64,000 nt of DNA, from contig JBMNMN010000011.1 in assembly GCA_050953365.1 (NCBI GenBank), positions 33,984-97,983 on the forward strand. Direction: 5' to 3'. Source of the stretch: UBA1426 sp050953365 (GTDB taxonomy: Bacteria; Bacillota; Clostridia; Peptostreptococcales; Anaerovoracaceae). The notes below the pieces were generated by a model, which was given only the letters and a program-made list of their open reading frames with translations, made no database searches and was not told the DNA's origin. The position numbers were made by a program, and so were the translations under genes. Positions within the stretch are counted from its first letter, which is position 1; each line of letters starts with the position of its first letter. Positions 26,202-35,178 of the stretch are shown in pieces.

Positions 26202-26472
26202 TTAAAAGACGATGATCGGAAAGAAGTAGATGCATGCCGACTTTACAGAGAGTTGCCGGGTGGTGAGAGGCGCAAAAGAAGAATTGCATTGAATACATTC
26301 CGGGAGTTGCGGGCTGAAGGGATTTTTCTGCGTAGGCTTTGCCGGGTGCACCCGTTACAGTGCCAGGGTGTGATAGCACTCGTCGAGGTAAACGTTGCGA
26401 GACGTTTATAAACTGAGGTGGTACCACGGATCTTCCGTCCTCTGAATTAGAAATTCGAGGACGATTTTTTAT
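26202..26472 (+). promoter_or_regulatory. T-box leader with tyrosine (UAC) specifier
   Basis: Stem I: CGGAA (26217-26221) pairs with TTCCG (26298-26302). The 5' specifier-loop strand has AGTA (26225-26228). ATGCA (26230-26234) pairs with TGCAT (26285-26289). The distal arm contains CAGAGAGTTGCC and GGTGGTGAGAGGC, which are hallmarks of the class. The 3' specifier-loop strand reads TGAA-TAC-A, placing UAC (Tyr) at 26294-26296. The T-box core GAGGTGGTACCACGG is at 26415-26429. The base after TGG is T, matching discriminator A of tRNA-Tyr. The terminator is CGTCCTC-GAATT pairing with AATTC-GAGGACG (26436-26463), then T6. Uncharged tRNA-Tyr is predicted to switch on the gene at 26488. Confidence 0.92.
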
Positions 26473-26487
26473 TTATCAGGAGGGAAT

Positions 26488-28119
26488 ATGGTTATTACGG
26501 AAGTTTTAGCGAGAAATGCAGCATTGTTTGGAAACGAAATCAGTCTGGTGGAAATCAATCCGGAAGTCAATGAATGCAAGGCGGACTGGAGAGAATATGA
26601 TTTGGTGGAAACGGATCCGGCTCGTAAATACCGTCGTGAGATGACTTGGCGCGAGTTCGACGATAAGGCCAATCGCTTTGCGAATTTCCTGCTTGACAGA
26701 GGGCTTCAGAAGGGCCACAAAGTGGCTATTTTGCTTATGAATTGCTTGGAATGGTTACCGATCTATTTCGGTATTCTTAAGACGGGCGCAATTGCCGTTC
26801 CGTTAAATTATCGATATACGGCGGAGGAAATCAAGTATTGCCTGGATTTGGCCGAATGCGATGTTATCGTGTTTGGACCGGAGTTCAATGAACGAATTGC
26901 CGCTATCAAGGATGATATTCCCAATGTAAAAATGCGCTTATTTGTAGGACAGGGACGCCCCCCCTTCTCGGAAAGCTACTACGCGCTGACGGCATGCTGC
27001 TCTTCGGTGAGTCCAAATATCCCGCTGAGCGAGAAGGATGATGCGGCCATCTATTTTTCGTCGGGAACTACGGGATTTCCTAAAGCTATATTACACGATC
27101 ATCAAAGCCTGATAACAGCCTGTGAAGTGGAGATGTATCACCACAAACAGACGCGGCTGGACAATTTTCTATGCATTCCGCCCCTGTATCATACGGGCGC
27201 CAAAATGCATTGGTTCGGCAGCCTTCTTTCCGGAAGCAGAGCCGTATTGTTGCGGAGCACGATGCCGGAAGACATAATCAAAACGGTTTCCGATGAGAAG
27301 ATTACCATCGTATGGCTGCTGGTGCCTTGGGCCCAGGATATCCTGGATGCCATTGAGCGTGGTGACATTAAGCCGGAGGATTATCAGCTGTCGCAATGGA
27401 GATTGATGCATATCGGAGCGCAGCCCGTTCCGCCCAGTCTGATCCGCCGCTGGAAGCAGTACTTCCCGGATCACGACTACGACACCAACTATGGACTGTC
27501 CGAAGCCATCGGTCCCGGCTGCGTGCATCTGGGGATTGAAAACATCCATAAGGTGGGGGCCATAGGAAAAGCCGGACACGGTTGGCAGCTGAAAGTGGTG
27601 GACGAGAAGGGAAACCCCGTGGAGCAGGGTGAAGTGGGAGAACTCTGTGTAAAAGGGCCGGGCTTGATGAAGTGCTATTACAGAAACCCGGAAGCAACGG
27701 CGGCCGTGTTGAAGGACGGTTGGCTATACACAGGCGATATGGCCCGGGTCGATGAAGAGGGGTTCGTTTACCTTGTTGATCGCAAAAAAGATGTAATTAT
27801 CAGCGGTGGAGAGAATATCTATCCGGTGCAGATCGAGAATTTCCTTCGGGGTCACCATGCCATAAAGGATGCGGCTGTGATCGGTGTTCCCGACAAGCGT
27901 TTGGGCGAAATCGCTGCGGCTATTATCGAGCTGAAGCCCGGTTTCTCCTCTACGGAAGAGGAAATTATGGAATTTTGTATGGATCTGCCCCGCTATAAAC
28001 GTCCTCGGAAAGTCATCTTTGAAAGGATTCCCCGGAATCCAACAGGTAAAATTGAGAAGCCGCGTCTTCGTGAAAAGTACTGTGGTTTGAATATCGTTGA
28101 GGCGCAGACGGAAGGTTGA
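26488..28119 (+). CDS. AMP-forming acyl-CoA synthetase/ligase-like protein (ANL superfamily)
   Basis: 543 residues. The P-loop motif YFSSGTTGFPKAI, the A5-type NYGLSEA, the A7 motif LYTGDMARVDEEGFVYLVDR, the hinge RKKDVIISGGENIYP and the A10 lysine PTGKIEKPRLR are all present, so adenylation is likely to be functional. The acid substrate is not evident. GGAGGGAA precedes the ATG. Expression is preceded by a Tyr-type T-box, which would raise it when tyrosine is scarce. That regulation is unusual for a CoA ligase and suggests a role linked to aromatic amino acid metabolism (inference). The next gene starts 100 bases on with its own ribosome binding site. Confidence 0.9.
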   Translation: MVITEVLARNAALFGNEISLVEINPEVNECKADWREYDLVETDPARKYRREMTWREFDDKANRFANFLLDRGLQKGHKVAILLMNCLEWLPIYFGILKTGAIAVPLNYRYTAEEIKYCLDLAECDVIVFGPEFNERIAAIKDDIPNVKMRLFVGQGRPPFSESYYALTACCSSVSPNIPLSEKDDAAIYFSSGTTGFPKAILHDHQSLITACEVEMYHHKQTRLDNFLCIPPLYHTGAKMHWFGSLLSGSRAVLLRSTMPEDIIKTVSDEKITIVWLLVPWAQDILDAIERGDIKPEDYQLSQWRLMHIGAQPVPPSLIRRWKQYFPDHDYDTNYGLSEAIGPGCVHLGIENIHKVGAIGKAGHGWQLKVVDEKGNPVEQGEVGELCVKGPGLMKCYYRNPEATAAVLKDGWLYTGDMARVDEEGFVYLVDRKKDVIISGGENIYPVQIENFLRGHHAIKDAAVIGVPDKRLGEIAAAIIELKPGFSSTEEEIMEFCMDLPRYKRPRKVIFERIPRNPTGKIEKPRLREKYCGLNIVEAQTEG

Positions 28120-28125
28120 TTGATT

Positions 28126-28145
28126 GTTTCTCCCGCGGGAGAAAC
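28126..28145. terminator. Perfect palindrome after the ligase gene, possible terminator
   Basis: GTTTCTCCCG and CGGGAGAAAC form a 10-bp perfect palindrome seven bases after the stop. It has no T tract, so it may be a weak terminator, an mRNA 3'-end stabiliser or a protein site. Confidence 0.35.
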
Positions 28146-28218
28146 GAACCGCTAACATAATTTACCGATTGTTACGGGCCCCCTAATCTTGTAAAGTACA
28201 GGAAAAGGGGGCTCTATT

Positions 28219-29877
28219 ATGTTTTTAATAAGAACGATGAAAAAAGCCATTCCGGTTATCGCAATCCTCTTGCTCTGTTTGTTATGGCAGACAATAACCC
28301 ATCCTTCTTCCGCAGGCAGTTCATCGGACAGCTACCGCAATACGGATCTTCGTTACAACATGTCTTACGTGTATTTCGGAAGCTCCGGCGCTTATGTTGG
28401 ACATATGGATCGAACAAAAGGCAGTCTGGATGAAATCTCTCCAAACTATTTCAATCTGAATAAAAACGGAAGCCTTGCCCTCACTCCGGCGGTAGATCAG
28501 GCTTTTGTTGATGAAATGCATCGCCGCGGTGTTTCGGTTGTTCCGTTCCTGAGCAATCACTGGGATAGAGAGCTGGGGAAGGCTGCGCTTATCAACAGAG
28601 AAGAATTGGCGGAGCAGATTAAGGAAGCCATCCGGCAGTATGATTTGGATGGCATTAATGTGGATTTGGAAAATCTGACCCATCAGGAAAGGGATTCTTA
28701 TACGGATTTCATACGTCTCCTAAGAGAAAAACTTCCGAAAGAAAAGATTATTGCCGTATCCGTGGCCGCAAACCCCTACGGAATCAATACGGGTTGGAAG
28801 GGATCCTATGATTACGAGGCTTTGGGAAACCATAGTGATTATTTGATGATCATGACCTATGATGAACACTATCAGGACGGTGACCCGGGATCCGTTTCCA
28901 GTCTTGGCTTTGCAGAGAAATCGATTCAATACGCAGTAAGCAAGGTCCCCAAAGAGAAGATAGTGCTCGGCATACCCTTTTATGGGCGTATATGGAAAGA
29001 CGGAGGCGGCTTCCCCCAGGGCATGGGGATCGGCAACGAGGAAGTACAAGCGCTTATTGCCCGGTACGGAGGAAAGGCTGTGTTTGATCCGAATTCTTCA
29101 ACGCCCTATGCCACGATTACGATAAGGGCAAAAGATCACAAACCCACCATCAACGGCAAATCAATTGATGCGGGGACATACACCATTTGGTTTGAAAACC
29201 AACAGTCCATCAAGCAAAAGCTTCAGCTGGTAGAAAAGTACGACATCAAGGGTACAGGAAGCTGGAGCTTGGGACAGGAGACCGCCGACACTTGGAATTA
29301 CTATAAGCTTTGGGTTAACGGCTGTCATTTCGGCGATATAGGAAGCCACTGGGCAAGGGACTACATATTAAAGGCATATAAAAAGAACTGGGTTAAAGGC
29401 GTGACCCAAACCTCTTTCGATCCGGACAGATCTCTTACTCGCGCGGAAGCGGCAGCTATGCTGGTACGGATGCTGAAGCTGCCCGTGAGCCCGGAAGAAG
29501 AACCGATATTTTCTGATGTAGCAGGGCACTGGGCGCAAGCGGAAATCCATGCGGCCAAAGACCGGGGCATTGTGAACGGAATGGAGAACGGTGACTTTGT
29601 ACCGGACGCTCCGGTCACCAGAGAGCAGATGGCTGTTATGCTCTGCAATGTTCTGGATTATCTCTCCATAGACGGAAAAGGAAAACCAAAAGTGTTTTCC
29701 GATGTGAGCATGGGCTCCAATCCCTGGTCTTGGCAAGCCATAGTGCGGATAAGCGGGTACGGCATTGTTGTAGGGTTTGAAGATGGGCGCTTTCGCCCGA
29801 AAGAGCCGGTTTCCCGCGCTCAAATGACCACAATGCTGGACCAACTGGATAGAATCATTGCCGACAGCGCAAAGTGA
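28219..29877 (+). CDS. Secreted GH18 (YaaH-like) glycosidase with three SLH domains
   Basis: 552 residues. A signal peptide or anchor lies at residues 1-30. The GH18 catalytic domain spans roughly 45-385, with the active-site motif DGINVDLENL (D-x-x-D-x-D-x-E intact). Three S-layer homology domains follow (HFGDIGSHWARDYI, IFSDVAGHWAQAEIHAAKDR, VFSDVSMGSNPWSWQAI), anchoring it to the wall. It is similar to the spore germination/cortex hydrolase YaaH group, so a peptidoglycan-related target is more likely than chitin (inference). GGGGG lies about 8 bases before the ATG. It stands in front of another wall enzyme. Confidence 0.88.
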   Translation: MFLIRTMKKAIPVIAILLLCLLWQTITHPSSAGSSSDSYRNTDLRYNMSYVYFGSSGAYVGHMDRTKGSLDEISPNYFNLNKNGSLALTPAVDQAFVDEMHRRGVSVVPFLSNHWDRELGKAALINREELAEQIKEAIRQYDLDGINVDLENLTHQERDSYTDFIRLLREKLPKEKIIAVSVAANPYGINTGWKGSYDYEALGNHSDYLMIMTYDEHYQDGDPGSVSSLGFAEKSIQYAVSKVPKEKIVLGIPFYGRIWKDGGGFPQGMGIGNEEVQALIARYGGKAVFDPNSSTPYATITIRAKDHKPTINGKSIDAGTYTIWFENQQSIKQKLQLVEKYDIKGTGSWSLGQETADTWNYYKLWVNGCHFGDIGSHWARDYILKAYKKNWVKGVTQTSFDPDRSLTRAEAAAMLVRMLKLPVSPEEEPIFSDVAGHWAQAEIHAAKDRGIVNGMENGDFVPDAPVTREQMAVMLCNVLDYLSIDGKGKPKVFSDVSMGSNPWSWQAIVRISGYGIVVGFEDGRFRPKEPVSRAQMTTMLDQLDRIIADSAK

Positions 29878-30070
29878 CAATTTTCTTTGGATATTCTTTC
29901 TATTCGACATAACTGTATACCATATTATATAATGTAATCAGGCGGAGCGGCCCTGCTCATTGCAGAGCTGCTTTGCTTATCGGCTGCTATTTTTCACGCT
30001 AACAACTGCGTTTGCTTTATTAAAGCGGCGGCAGCAGACATAACGAACAAGGAGAAAGAAATTACAAAAT

Positions 30071-31141
30071 ATGAAAAAGCATAAATGGATTTTGCTTATT
30101 ATCGGATTGCTTGCCGTGGGACTCATATGCTACGGCTTGTTTTTCTACGGTAATAATGAAACGGCAGGCCCGGGAAGTCCGCTTCCGCCTTCACAAGAAG
30201 ACCCGGTTCCGGAAGATCCCCGGGAAGAACCTGCAGAAGGCCCGGATTCGCAAGAAGAGCCTGTCCCGGAGCCTGAACCGCAGGGGCCCGCTTCCGGCCC
30301 TGAACCGGAAGAGGAACCCGATAGCGGCGTGGGTTCGAAATATACGATTTTCGTGGATCAGCAGCTTGTCATACCCGTTTATGGAAAAGGGGGCGCGACG
30401 GAATCCATCGTCATCAATTCCGGGATCATTTCGTCAAAGGAAAAGCAGATTGCTTTGACCTTTGATGCGGGATGGCTATATGATCAGACGATGGATCTGT
30501 TGAATGTGCTGGATGACTATCAGGTAAAGTCCACCTTTTTCCTGCGGGGAAAATGGGTGGAAGATCATCCCGATTTAGCTAAGGAGATTCTAAAAAGAGG
30601 CCACAGCGTTGAGAATCATTCTCTGACTCACGGTCATATGAAGCAGATGACCGATGAAGAGGTTTGGAATGAGATGGCCGTGTCCACGAAAATCATTAAA
30701 GAAGTCACAGGATACAGACCTTATCTGTTCCGGCCTCCTTTCGGAGAATACGATAACAGAATTCTGCGGATTTTAGCCCAGCAAGGCTATCCCTATACGG
30801 TAAAATGGACCGTTGACAGTTTGGACTGGGCGGAGGAGCTTAACGGCCAAAAGATAACGGAGCAATATCTTATCGAAAGAGTGTTAAAAGGAGCTACGGA
30901 TAAGGGAATCGTTCTGATGCATGTAGGAGGTTATCATACGGTTAACGCGTTGCCTGAAATCATTGAAGGGCTGCGAAAAGACGGCTACAAGCTCGTTAGG
31001 GTGAATGATATGCTTCCTCCTTTGCAGGAGTTGGAAAACCAAATTATCTATACGGTGAAAAAGGGCGATACCCTTAGCAGCATAGCAAGAAAATATGGCA
31101 TAACGGTGGAAGACATTGTCAGGGCAAATTCCCTGCAGTAA
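30071..31141 (+). CDS. Membrane-anchored polysaccharide deacetylase with LysM domain
   Basis: 356 residues. A single membrane segment (residues 5-26) is followed by a very Pro/Glu-rich linker, roughly 30-88. The NodB deacetylase domain is at about 125-310: TFDAGW carries the catalytic Asp, NHSLTHGHM gives the H-x3-H metal pair, and RPPFGEYD and LMHVGGYHT are further active-site segments. A C-terminal LysM (YTVKKGDTLSSIARKYGITV) binds peptidoglycan. It is therefore likely a peptidoglycan N-acetylglucosamine or muramic acid deacetylase. The terminator hairpin downstream is the target of IS copy 2. Confidence 0.9.
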   Translation: MKKHKWILLIIGLLAVGLICYGLFFYGNNETAGPGSPLPPSQEDPVPEDPREEPAEGPDSQEEPVPEPEPQGPASGPEPEEEPDSGVGSKYTIFVDQQLVIPVYGKGGATESIVINSGIISSKEKQIALTFDAGWLYDQTMDLLNVLDDYQVKSTFFLRGKWVEDHPDLAKEILKRGHSVENHSLTHGHMKQMTDEEVWNEMAVSTKIIKEVTGYRPYLFRPPFGEYDNRILRILAQQGYPYTVKWTVDSLDWAEELNGQKITEQYLIERVLKGATDKGIVLMHVGGYHTVNALPEIIEGLRKDGYKLVRVNDMLPPLQELENQIIYTVKKGDTLSSIARKYGITVEDIVRANSLQ

Positions 31142-31197
31142 ACGAGTATCTCTGCCGTTTGTATCACAGAAATGAATCCGTATCACAGAAATAAAAG

Positions 31198-31221
31198 CGC
31201 ACCCCTTGTGAAAGGGGTGCA
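31198..31221 (+). repeat. Left target-site duplication of IS copy 2 (hairpin)
   Basis: 24 bases built on the palindrome arms GCACCCCTT / AAGGGGTGC. The same 24 bases occur at 32826-32849 on the far side of the element. It lies 57 bases after the deacetylase stop and was probably its terminator or an intergenic hairpin. Confidence 0.88.
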
Positions 31222-32825
31222 CAGACTGTAGACAAAGCGTCTCAGAAAACAAGAACTTCTGAGACGCTTTTCATTTTCAGAAATCGAATCAAATCCCCGA
31301 GGAGATTTAATAAAAAAGAAGTGTCAACAGGGTCTAATAGACCTTTCCTTCTTTTCATCTTGGCTAGTTTCTTAAGATTCATACATGCAAAGGTAAGCCC
31401 GACTTTCATCTCCATCAGGGCTTTGCCATTGTACCTGGTGTACCGCATTCCATGAAACTCCTTGGCCGTTCCAAAGATTCGTTCAATGCTCTCTTTGCGT
31501 TTCTCATACCATTCCTTCATCCCGACGGTATGTCGAATCTCTTCGCAGATTTCAAGGTACGGTTCCCAAATATGTCTCGTGACTGTTTTTTGGTGGTTTT
31601 TACTCTCTGTGCATTGGGATAGATAAGGACAGTTTGCACAAATGGCAGGATTGCTTTTGTATTCTCGGTATCCTTCCCGGTTCGTGGTGGAATAACGAAG
31701 GACTTGATGGTTGGGGCACAGATAACAGTCGAAGTATTCATCATAGACGTATTCATATTTCTTGAAGAACCCTTTTTTCGTCATAGGCCTGCGATATGGA
31801 TAAATCGGCTTGATTCCATTATCGAGTAGTGTCTTGGCAATGGCAGGTGTCTTGTAGCCTGCATCCAACACCATTAATGTCGGATCATACTTTTTCAGTC
31901 TTTCGTAGATTGCAGAAAAGGTTCTGCTATCATGCTCATTCCCGGGATGAATCGTGTATCCTAGCACCCAGCCATTCTGATCACAAGCTGTCTGGGTGAC
32001 ATAAGCAAAATCCTTCTTGTGCTCTCCTTTGTGAAACAAACCACTTTCAGGGTCTGAAGTGCTCTGCTGCACTTCCTTGGTTGGGGGATCCTCGTCATTA
32101 TCCCGATCCTTAAATGGCTTTTTTCCATGCGCCTGCCTATCCTCATTAATTTCTCTAAGAAGTTTCGATTCATAATCCATTGCTTGAACCTTTACCATTG
32201 TCTTAATGGATTTTTTCTTATTGGCATTTGCCTTGATATGCGTCGCATCCACGAAAATCACAGAAGGATCGATCATGTCATGCAGAAAGCATTCCTCCAG
32301 AATCTTCTCGAAGATTTGCTCAAACAAATCTGTTCCCTTAAAGCGACGGGTGTAGTTCTTTCCGAAGGTACTGAAGTGAGGTACGGAAGATGTGAGGTCT
32401 AACCCTAAAAACCAACGGTAAGCAACATTTACTTCGATTTCCCGAATCGTCTGTCTCATGCTGGGTATGCCATAGAGATATTGAAGAAGGGGGATTTTGA
32501 TCAGCATGACAGGATCCAGACTTGGCCTTCCCTGATCTTGGGAATACTTGTCCTGTACGAGTTCGTAGATAAAGGAAAAATCAATCGCCCTATCAATGTC
32601 ACGCAGGAGATGATTTTCAGGAACAAGACTGTCTGCTGAAACAAACTGGATCTGATTTCTTTGATTTCCGGCATTTTTTATCATCATTCGTCGTCACCTC
32701 GCTATGATTTAATTATATCATAAAAATGCCTTTAGATGTTCAAATTCCAATATCTTTGAGGATTGTTTACATAAGAAAAGCCGCAGAAGAATCTGTTGTC
32801 TTTCTGCGACTTTGTCTACAGTCTG
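31222..32825 (-). mobile_element. IS1182-like insertion sequence, copy 2 (intact)
   Basis: 1604 bp, with the same terminal inverted repeats CAGACTGTAGACAAAG as copy 1, in the opposite orientation on this window, flanked by a 24-bp palindromic duplication. Its transposase frame is uninterrupted, so it is the likely active parent of both copies. The right-hand hairpin (GCGTCTCAGAA arms) and left-hand hairpin (CGCAGAA arms) are preserved, and each could terminate transcription reading out of or into the element. Confidence 0.93.
31242..32687 (-). CDS. IS1182-like transposase
   Basis: 481 residues. The N-terminal DUF772-type region (LRDIDRAIDFSFIYELVQDK, YGIPSMRQTIREIEVNVAYR) and the C-terminal DDE domain (VIFVDATHIKANANKKKS, MVLDAGYKTPAIA, ESIERIFGTAKEFHGMRYTR) match the IS1182 group of IS4/IS5-like transposases. 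Aspartates in VFVDAT-type and LDAGY motifs and the Glu of SIERIFG are the presumed catalytic triad. A Cys-rich insert (CYLCPNHQ, CANCPYLSQC) may bind zinc. GCGAGGTGACGACG precedes the ATG. Its stop codon lies inside the right-end hairpin. Confidence 0.93.
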   Translation of the reverse strand: MMIKNAGNQRNQIQFVSADSLVPENHLLRDIDRAIDFSFIYELVQDKYSQDQGRPSLDPVMLIKIPLLQYLYGIPSMRQTIREIEVNVAYRWFLGLDLTSSVPHFSTFGKNYTRRFKGTDLFEQIFEKILEECFLHDMIDPSVIFVDATHIKANANKKKSIKTMVKVQAMDYESKLLREINEDRQAHGKKPFKDRDNDEDPPTKEVQQSTSDPESGLFHKGEHKKDFAYVTQTACDQNGWVLGYTIHPGNEHDSRTFSAIYERLKKYDPTLMVLDAGYKTPAIAKTLLDNGIKPIYPYRRPMTKKGFFKKYEYVYDEYFDCYLCPNHQVLRYSTTNREGYREYKSNPAICANCPYLSQCTESKNHQKTVTRHIWEPYLEICEEIRHTVGMKEWYEKRKESIERIFGTAKEFHGMRYTRYNGKALMEMKVGLTFACMNLKKLAKMKRRKGLLDPVDTSFLLNLLGDLIRFLKMKSVSEVLVF

Positions 32826-32849
32826 CGCACCCCTTGTGAAAGGGGTGCA
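32826..32849 (+). repeat. Right target-site duplication of IS copy 2
   Basis: Exact second copy of the 24 bases at 31198-31221, with the same palindromic arms GCACCCC and GGGGTGC. No T tract follows on the + strand. Confidence 0.88.
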
Positions 32850-32870
32850 TTATTAACGAGTGAAAGAGGG

Positions 32871-33410
32871 TCAATCGTTGCAAAGGCCGACGGCAAGAGC
32901 GCTCAAATCCGGCTTCACTACTCTCAAAAACTCAAACTCGCCTTCAAAATCTCTTCCTTCCACTACCATTTTATACTCACAGCAGCCGGGGCACCCTCGA
33001 TCGCAGAAAGTGACGGTAAATGGCTCGGTGATTTCTACTTCCAATTCATCGATGTTGTTTTCTACATCGATTTCATATAAATATCTCCATGTCTGTAGTG
33101 TTTCTTCTGCTCCGTTGCATATTCGGATCAATTTGAACAACAGATCCACTTCAACTTCATGTTCGGCGCCTTCTTCATCTTCCGCTTCAAAAGCAACTAA
33201 GCTTGAAAACTCTATTTTTACAATGGGCCTTTTTAAGCAGGATGTGTCAATCGTGACCCGATCCAGCACGAATTCCTGATCTCTTTCGACTTCTCCGTCA
33301 TCTATTTCAAATATAGCATCCTGCGGCCTATGACCACATTCCAAGAGTACTTTTTTTGATTCATCCCGCCGGTTGAGGCACAGATGAACCCCATCTCTTG
33401 CGTATTCCAT
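32871..33410 (-). CDS. Uncharacterised DUF4489-like protein
   Basis: 179 residues, acidic, mostly predicted beta strand. It resembles the clostridial DUF4489 proteins by memory: alternating charged strands, a CNGAEET turn and a CDRGCPGCCEYKMVVEG segment with four closely spaced cysteines. Function of the family is unknown to me. The cysteine cluster could bind metal or form disulfides. The ATG at 33410 has AAAGGAGC about 8 bases upstream. It is adjacent to IS copy 2 and is the first gene right of it. Its coding sequence seems intact. Confidence 0.72.
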   Translation of the reverse strand: MEYARDGVHLCLNRRDESKKVLLECGHRPQDAIFEIDDGEVERDQEFVLDRVTIDTSCLKRPIVKIEFSSLVAFEAEDEEGAEHEVEVDLLFKLIRICNGAEETLQTWRYLYEIDVENNIDELEVEITEPFTVTFCDRGCPGCCEYKMVVEGRDFEGEFEFLRVVKPDLSALAVGLCND

Positions 33411-33714
33411 TTTGATGCTCCTTTGTTTGTAATGATAAGAGAATTAAATTCTCTTCATATCTTATGAAGGGCGGTGGAAAAATGTTCAGGGATGTCGAAA
33501 GGCTAACCTGGACGCGCAAATCACGCGCAAATCTGAAGTGTTAAACGAGAAATCTAAAAAATTGGTAAAATTCGAAAAGTTCTCTAGATTAAATCCGCAT
33601 TTAGTGATAGGATAATAATTAACGAATACACAACAGCATGCATTTGAATGCCGCTTTTCGGCGGCAGCATTAAGCATGCAGGCGATATTAATGTACAAAA
33701 AGGAGAGTGAGAGT
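33411..33714. other. Intergenic region with hairpin upstream of the carbamoylase
   Basis: A perfect TGCCGC-TTTTCG-GCGGCA hairpin lies at 33649-33666 and is nested within GCATGC copies at 33636-33641 and 33674-33679. It sits 35 bases before the carbamoylase start, so it could be an operator or leader structure. Two promoter-like A+T-rich tracts flank it. No gene is supported. Confidence 0.5.
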
Positions 33715-34977
33715 ATGTATACCTGTGATGTCAAGCGAATGGAAGACAAGATCAAAACATTCAGCCAGTTTGGTGCTACCGGAAAGGGCGGTATTACCAG
33801 ATATTCATTATCTCCGGAGGCACTGATGGCGCGGGCCGAATTCAAGAAAAGAATGGAAGCTATCGGAGCTACCATTGAAGTGGATGATTTAGCGAATATG
33901 TATGCAACTATCCCCGGCTCCGATCCCAACGCCAAGAGAATCGTTATGGGTTCTCACGTAGACTCGGTTAGAAACGGCGGTAACTATGACGGCATTCTCG
34001 GCGTGATGGGTGCTATGGAAGTATTGGAGACCGTTGTTGCAAATAATATCCCTCACAAGCATCCTCTCACAGCGATGATCTGGACCAATGAGGAAGGATC
34101 TCTGTATCCGCCGGCCATGATGGTCTCCGGTATTGTGTGCAACGATTACCTGCCGCCGGCCATTGCAAAGAATTTCAAGTATGAAAACATGATGGCTTCA
34201 AAGAGCGTTCTGGATTCTTCGAAGACCTTCGGCGAGGCGCTGGAAGCTTCCGGATACAAAGGAGATAAGAAATACAGATTAAATCCGGATCAGTACGAAG
34301 CCATGTTTGAGCTTCATATCGAGCAGGGCCCGATTTTGGAAGATGCGGGCAATGATATCGGTGTGGTGGACTGCGTTCTCGGTATGTTCAACTACCGGAT
34401 CAGATTCTACGGACAGGCAGCTCATGCGGGTACTTTCCCCATGCATAAGAGAAAGGATGCCCTCTATGCGGCAGCGCAGGCGCTGTGCTATCTCCATGAA
34501 GAGGTCGATAAATTAGGAAGACCCGAGCTTGTTTATACCACAGGTGAAATACTTTGCCATCCTTGCGTGCATACCGTAATTCCCGACTTTGTAGAGTTCT
34601 CTTTGGACGTAAGACATGAGGATCCTAAGGTACGCGAACAGGTTCTTGAAATCGTAAAGAGCCTGCCCACCAGAGAATGGGCCGGATGCAAGTGCGAGAT
34701 TCAGGAAGCCTGGAAGAGAGACACGGTTTACTGGGATAAAGATCTGGTCGGATTTGTTGAAGAAGCGGCAAAAGAAGCAGGTGTTAAGTATCAGCACATC
34801 AATTCCGGTGCCGGACACGATGCTCAGTTTGTCAGCTACATGATGCCGACAACGATGATCTTTGTCGTATCTAAGGCCGGCTTGTCCCATTGCGAACAAG
34901 AGTATTCCACTCCGGAGCAGTGCACGGCGGGAGCTACCGTCATGCTGAATGCTGTACTTAAGGCTGACGCCAGGTAG
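33715..34977 (+). CDS. Zn-dependent hydantoinase/carbamoylase-family amidase (M20)
   Basis: 420 residues. Members hydrolyse N-carbamoyl amino acids, beta-ureidopropionate or allantoate. Metal-ligand motifs are present: GSHVDSV (His), NYDG (Asp), TNEEGS (Glu-Glu), HIEQGP (His) and SHCEQEYS (His). The start at 33715 is chosen for AAGGAG upstream; the frame is open from 33676. Together with PreT/PreA and the class III aminotransferase in the window, N-carbamoyl-beta-alanine is an attractive substrate, but the family is broad and this is inference. It is followed by a strong terminator, so it is monocistronic. Confidence 0.85.
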   Translation: MYTCDVKRMEDKIKTFSQFGATGKGGITRYSLSPEALMARAEFKKRMEAIGATIEVDDLANMYATIPGSDPNAKRIVMGSHVDSVRNGGNYDGILGVMGAMEVLETVVANNIPHKHPLTAMIWTNEEGSLYPPAMMVSGIVCNDYLPPAIAKNFKYENMMASKSVLDSSKTFGEALEASGYKGDKKYRLNPDQYEAMFELHIEQGPILEDAGNDIGVVDCVLGMFNYRIRFYGQAAHAGTFPMHKRKDALYAAAQALCYLHEEVDKLGRPELVYTTGEILCHPCVHTVIPDFVEFSLDVRHEDPKVREQVLEIVKSLPTREWAGCKCEIQEAWKRDTVYWDKDLVGFVEEAAKEAGVKYQHINSGAGHDAQFVSYMMPTTMIFVVSKAGLSHCEQEYSTPEQCTAGATVMLNAVLKADAR

Positions 34978-35015
34978 AGCAGGATATCTGTTAACGAAGA
35001 ACATATTGTTTGATC

Positions 35016-35048
35016 GAAGCCGCGGCAATTGCTGCGGCTTCTTTTTTT
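35016..35048 (+). terminator. Terminator after the carbamoylase
   Basis: GAAGCCGC (35016-35023) pairs with GCGGCTTC (35034-35041), followed by T7. Confidence 0.9.
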
Positions 35049-35178
35049 CGGTTTATTTGCGTTACGGATAATCCCATGCGTGAATAGGAGCGATTGAGGT
35101 ATAATAAATTAATAGAGCCCGGCAGAGTATTTTGAGCCCGGCCTCGAAAGGAATCTGACAGTTACGGAGGATGACAGG

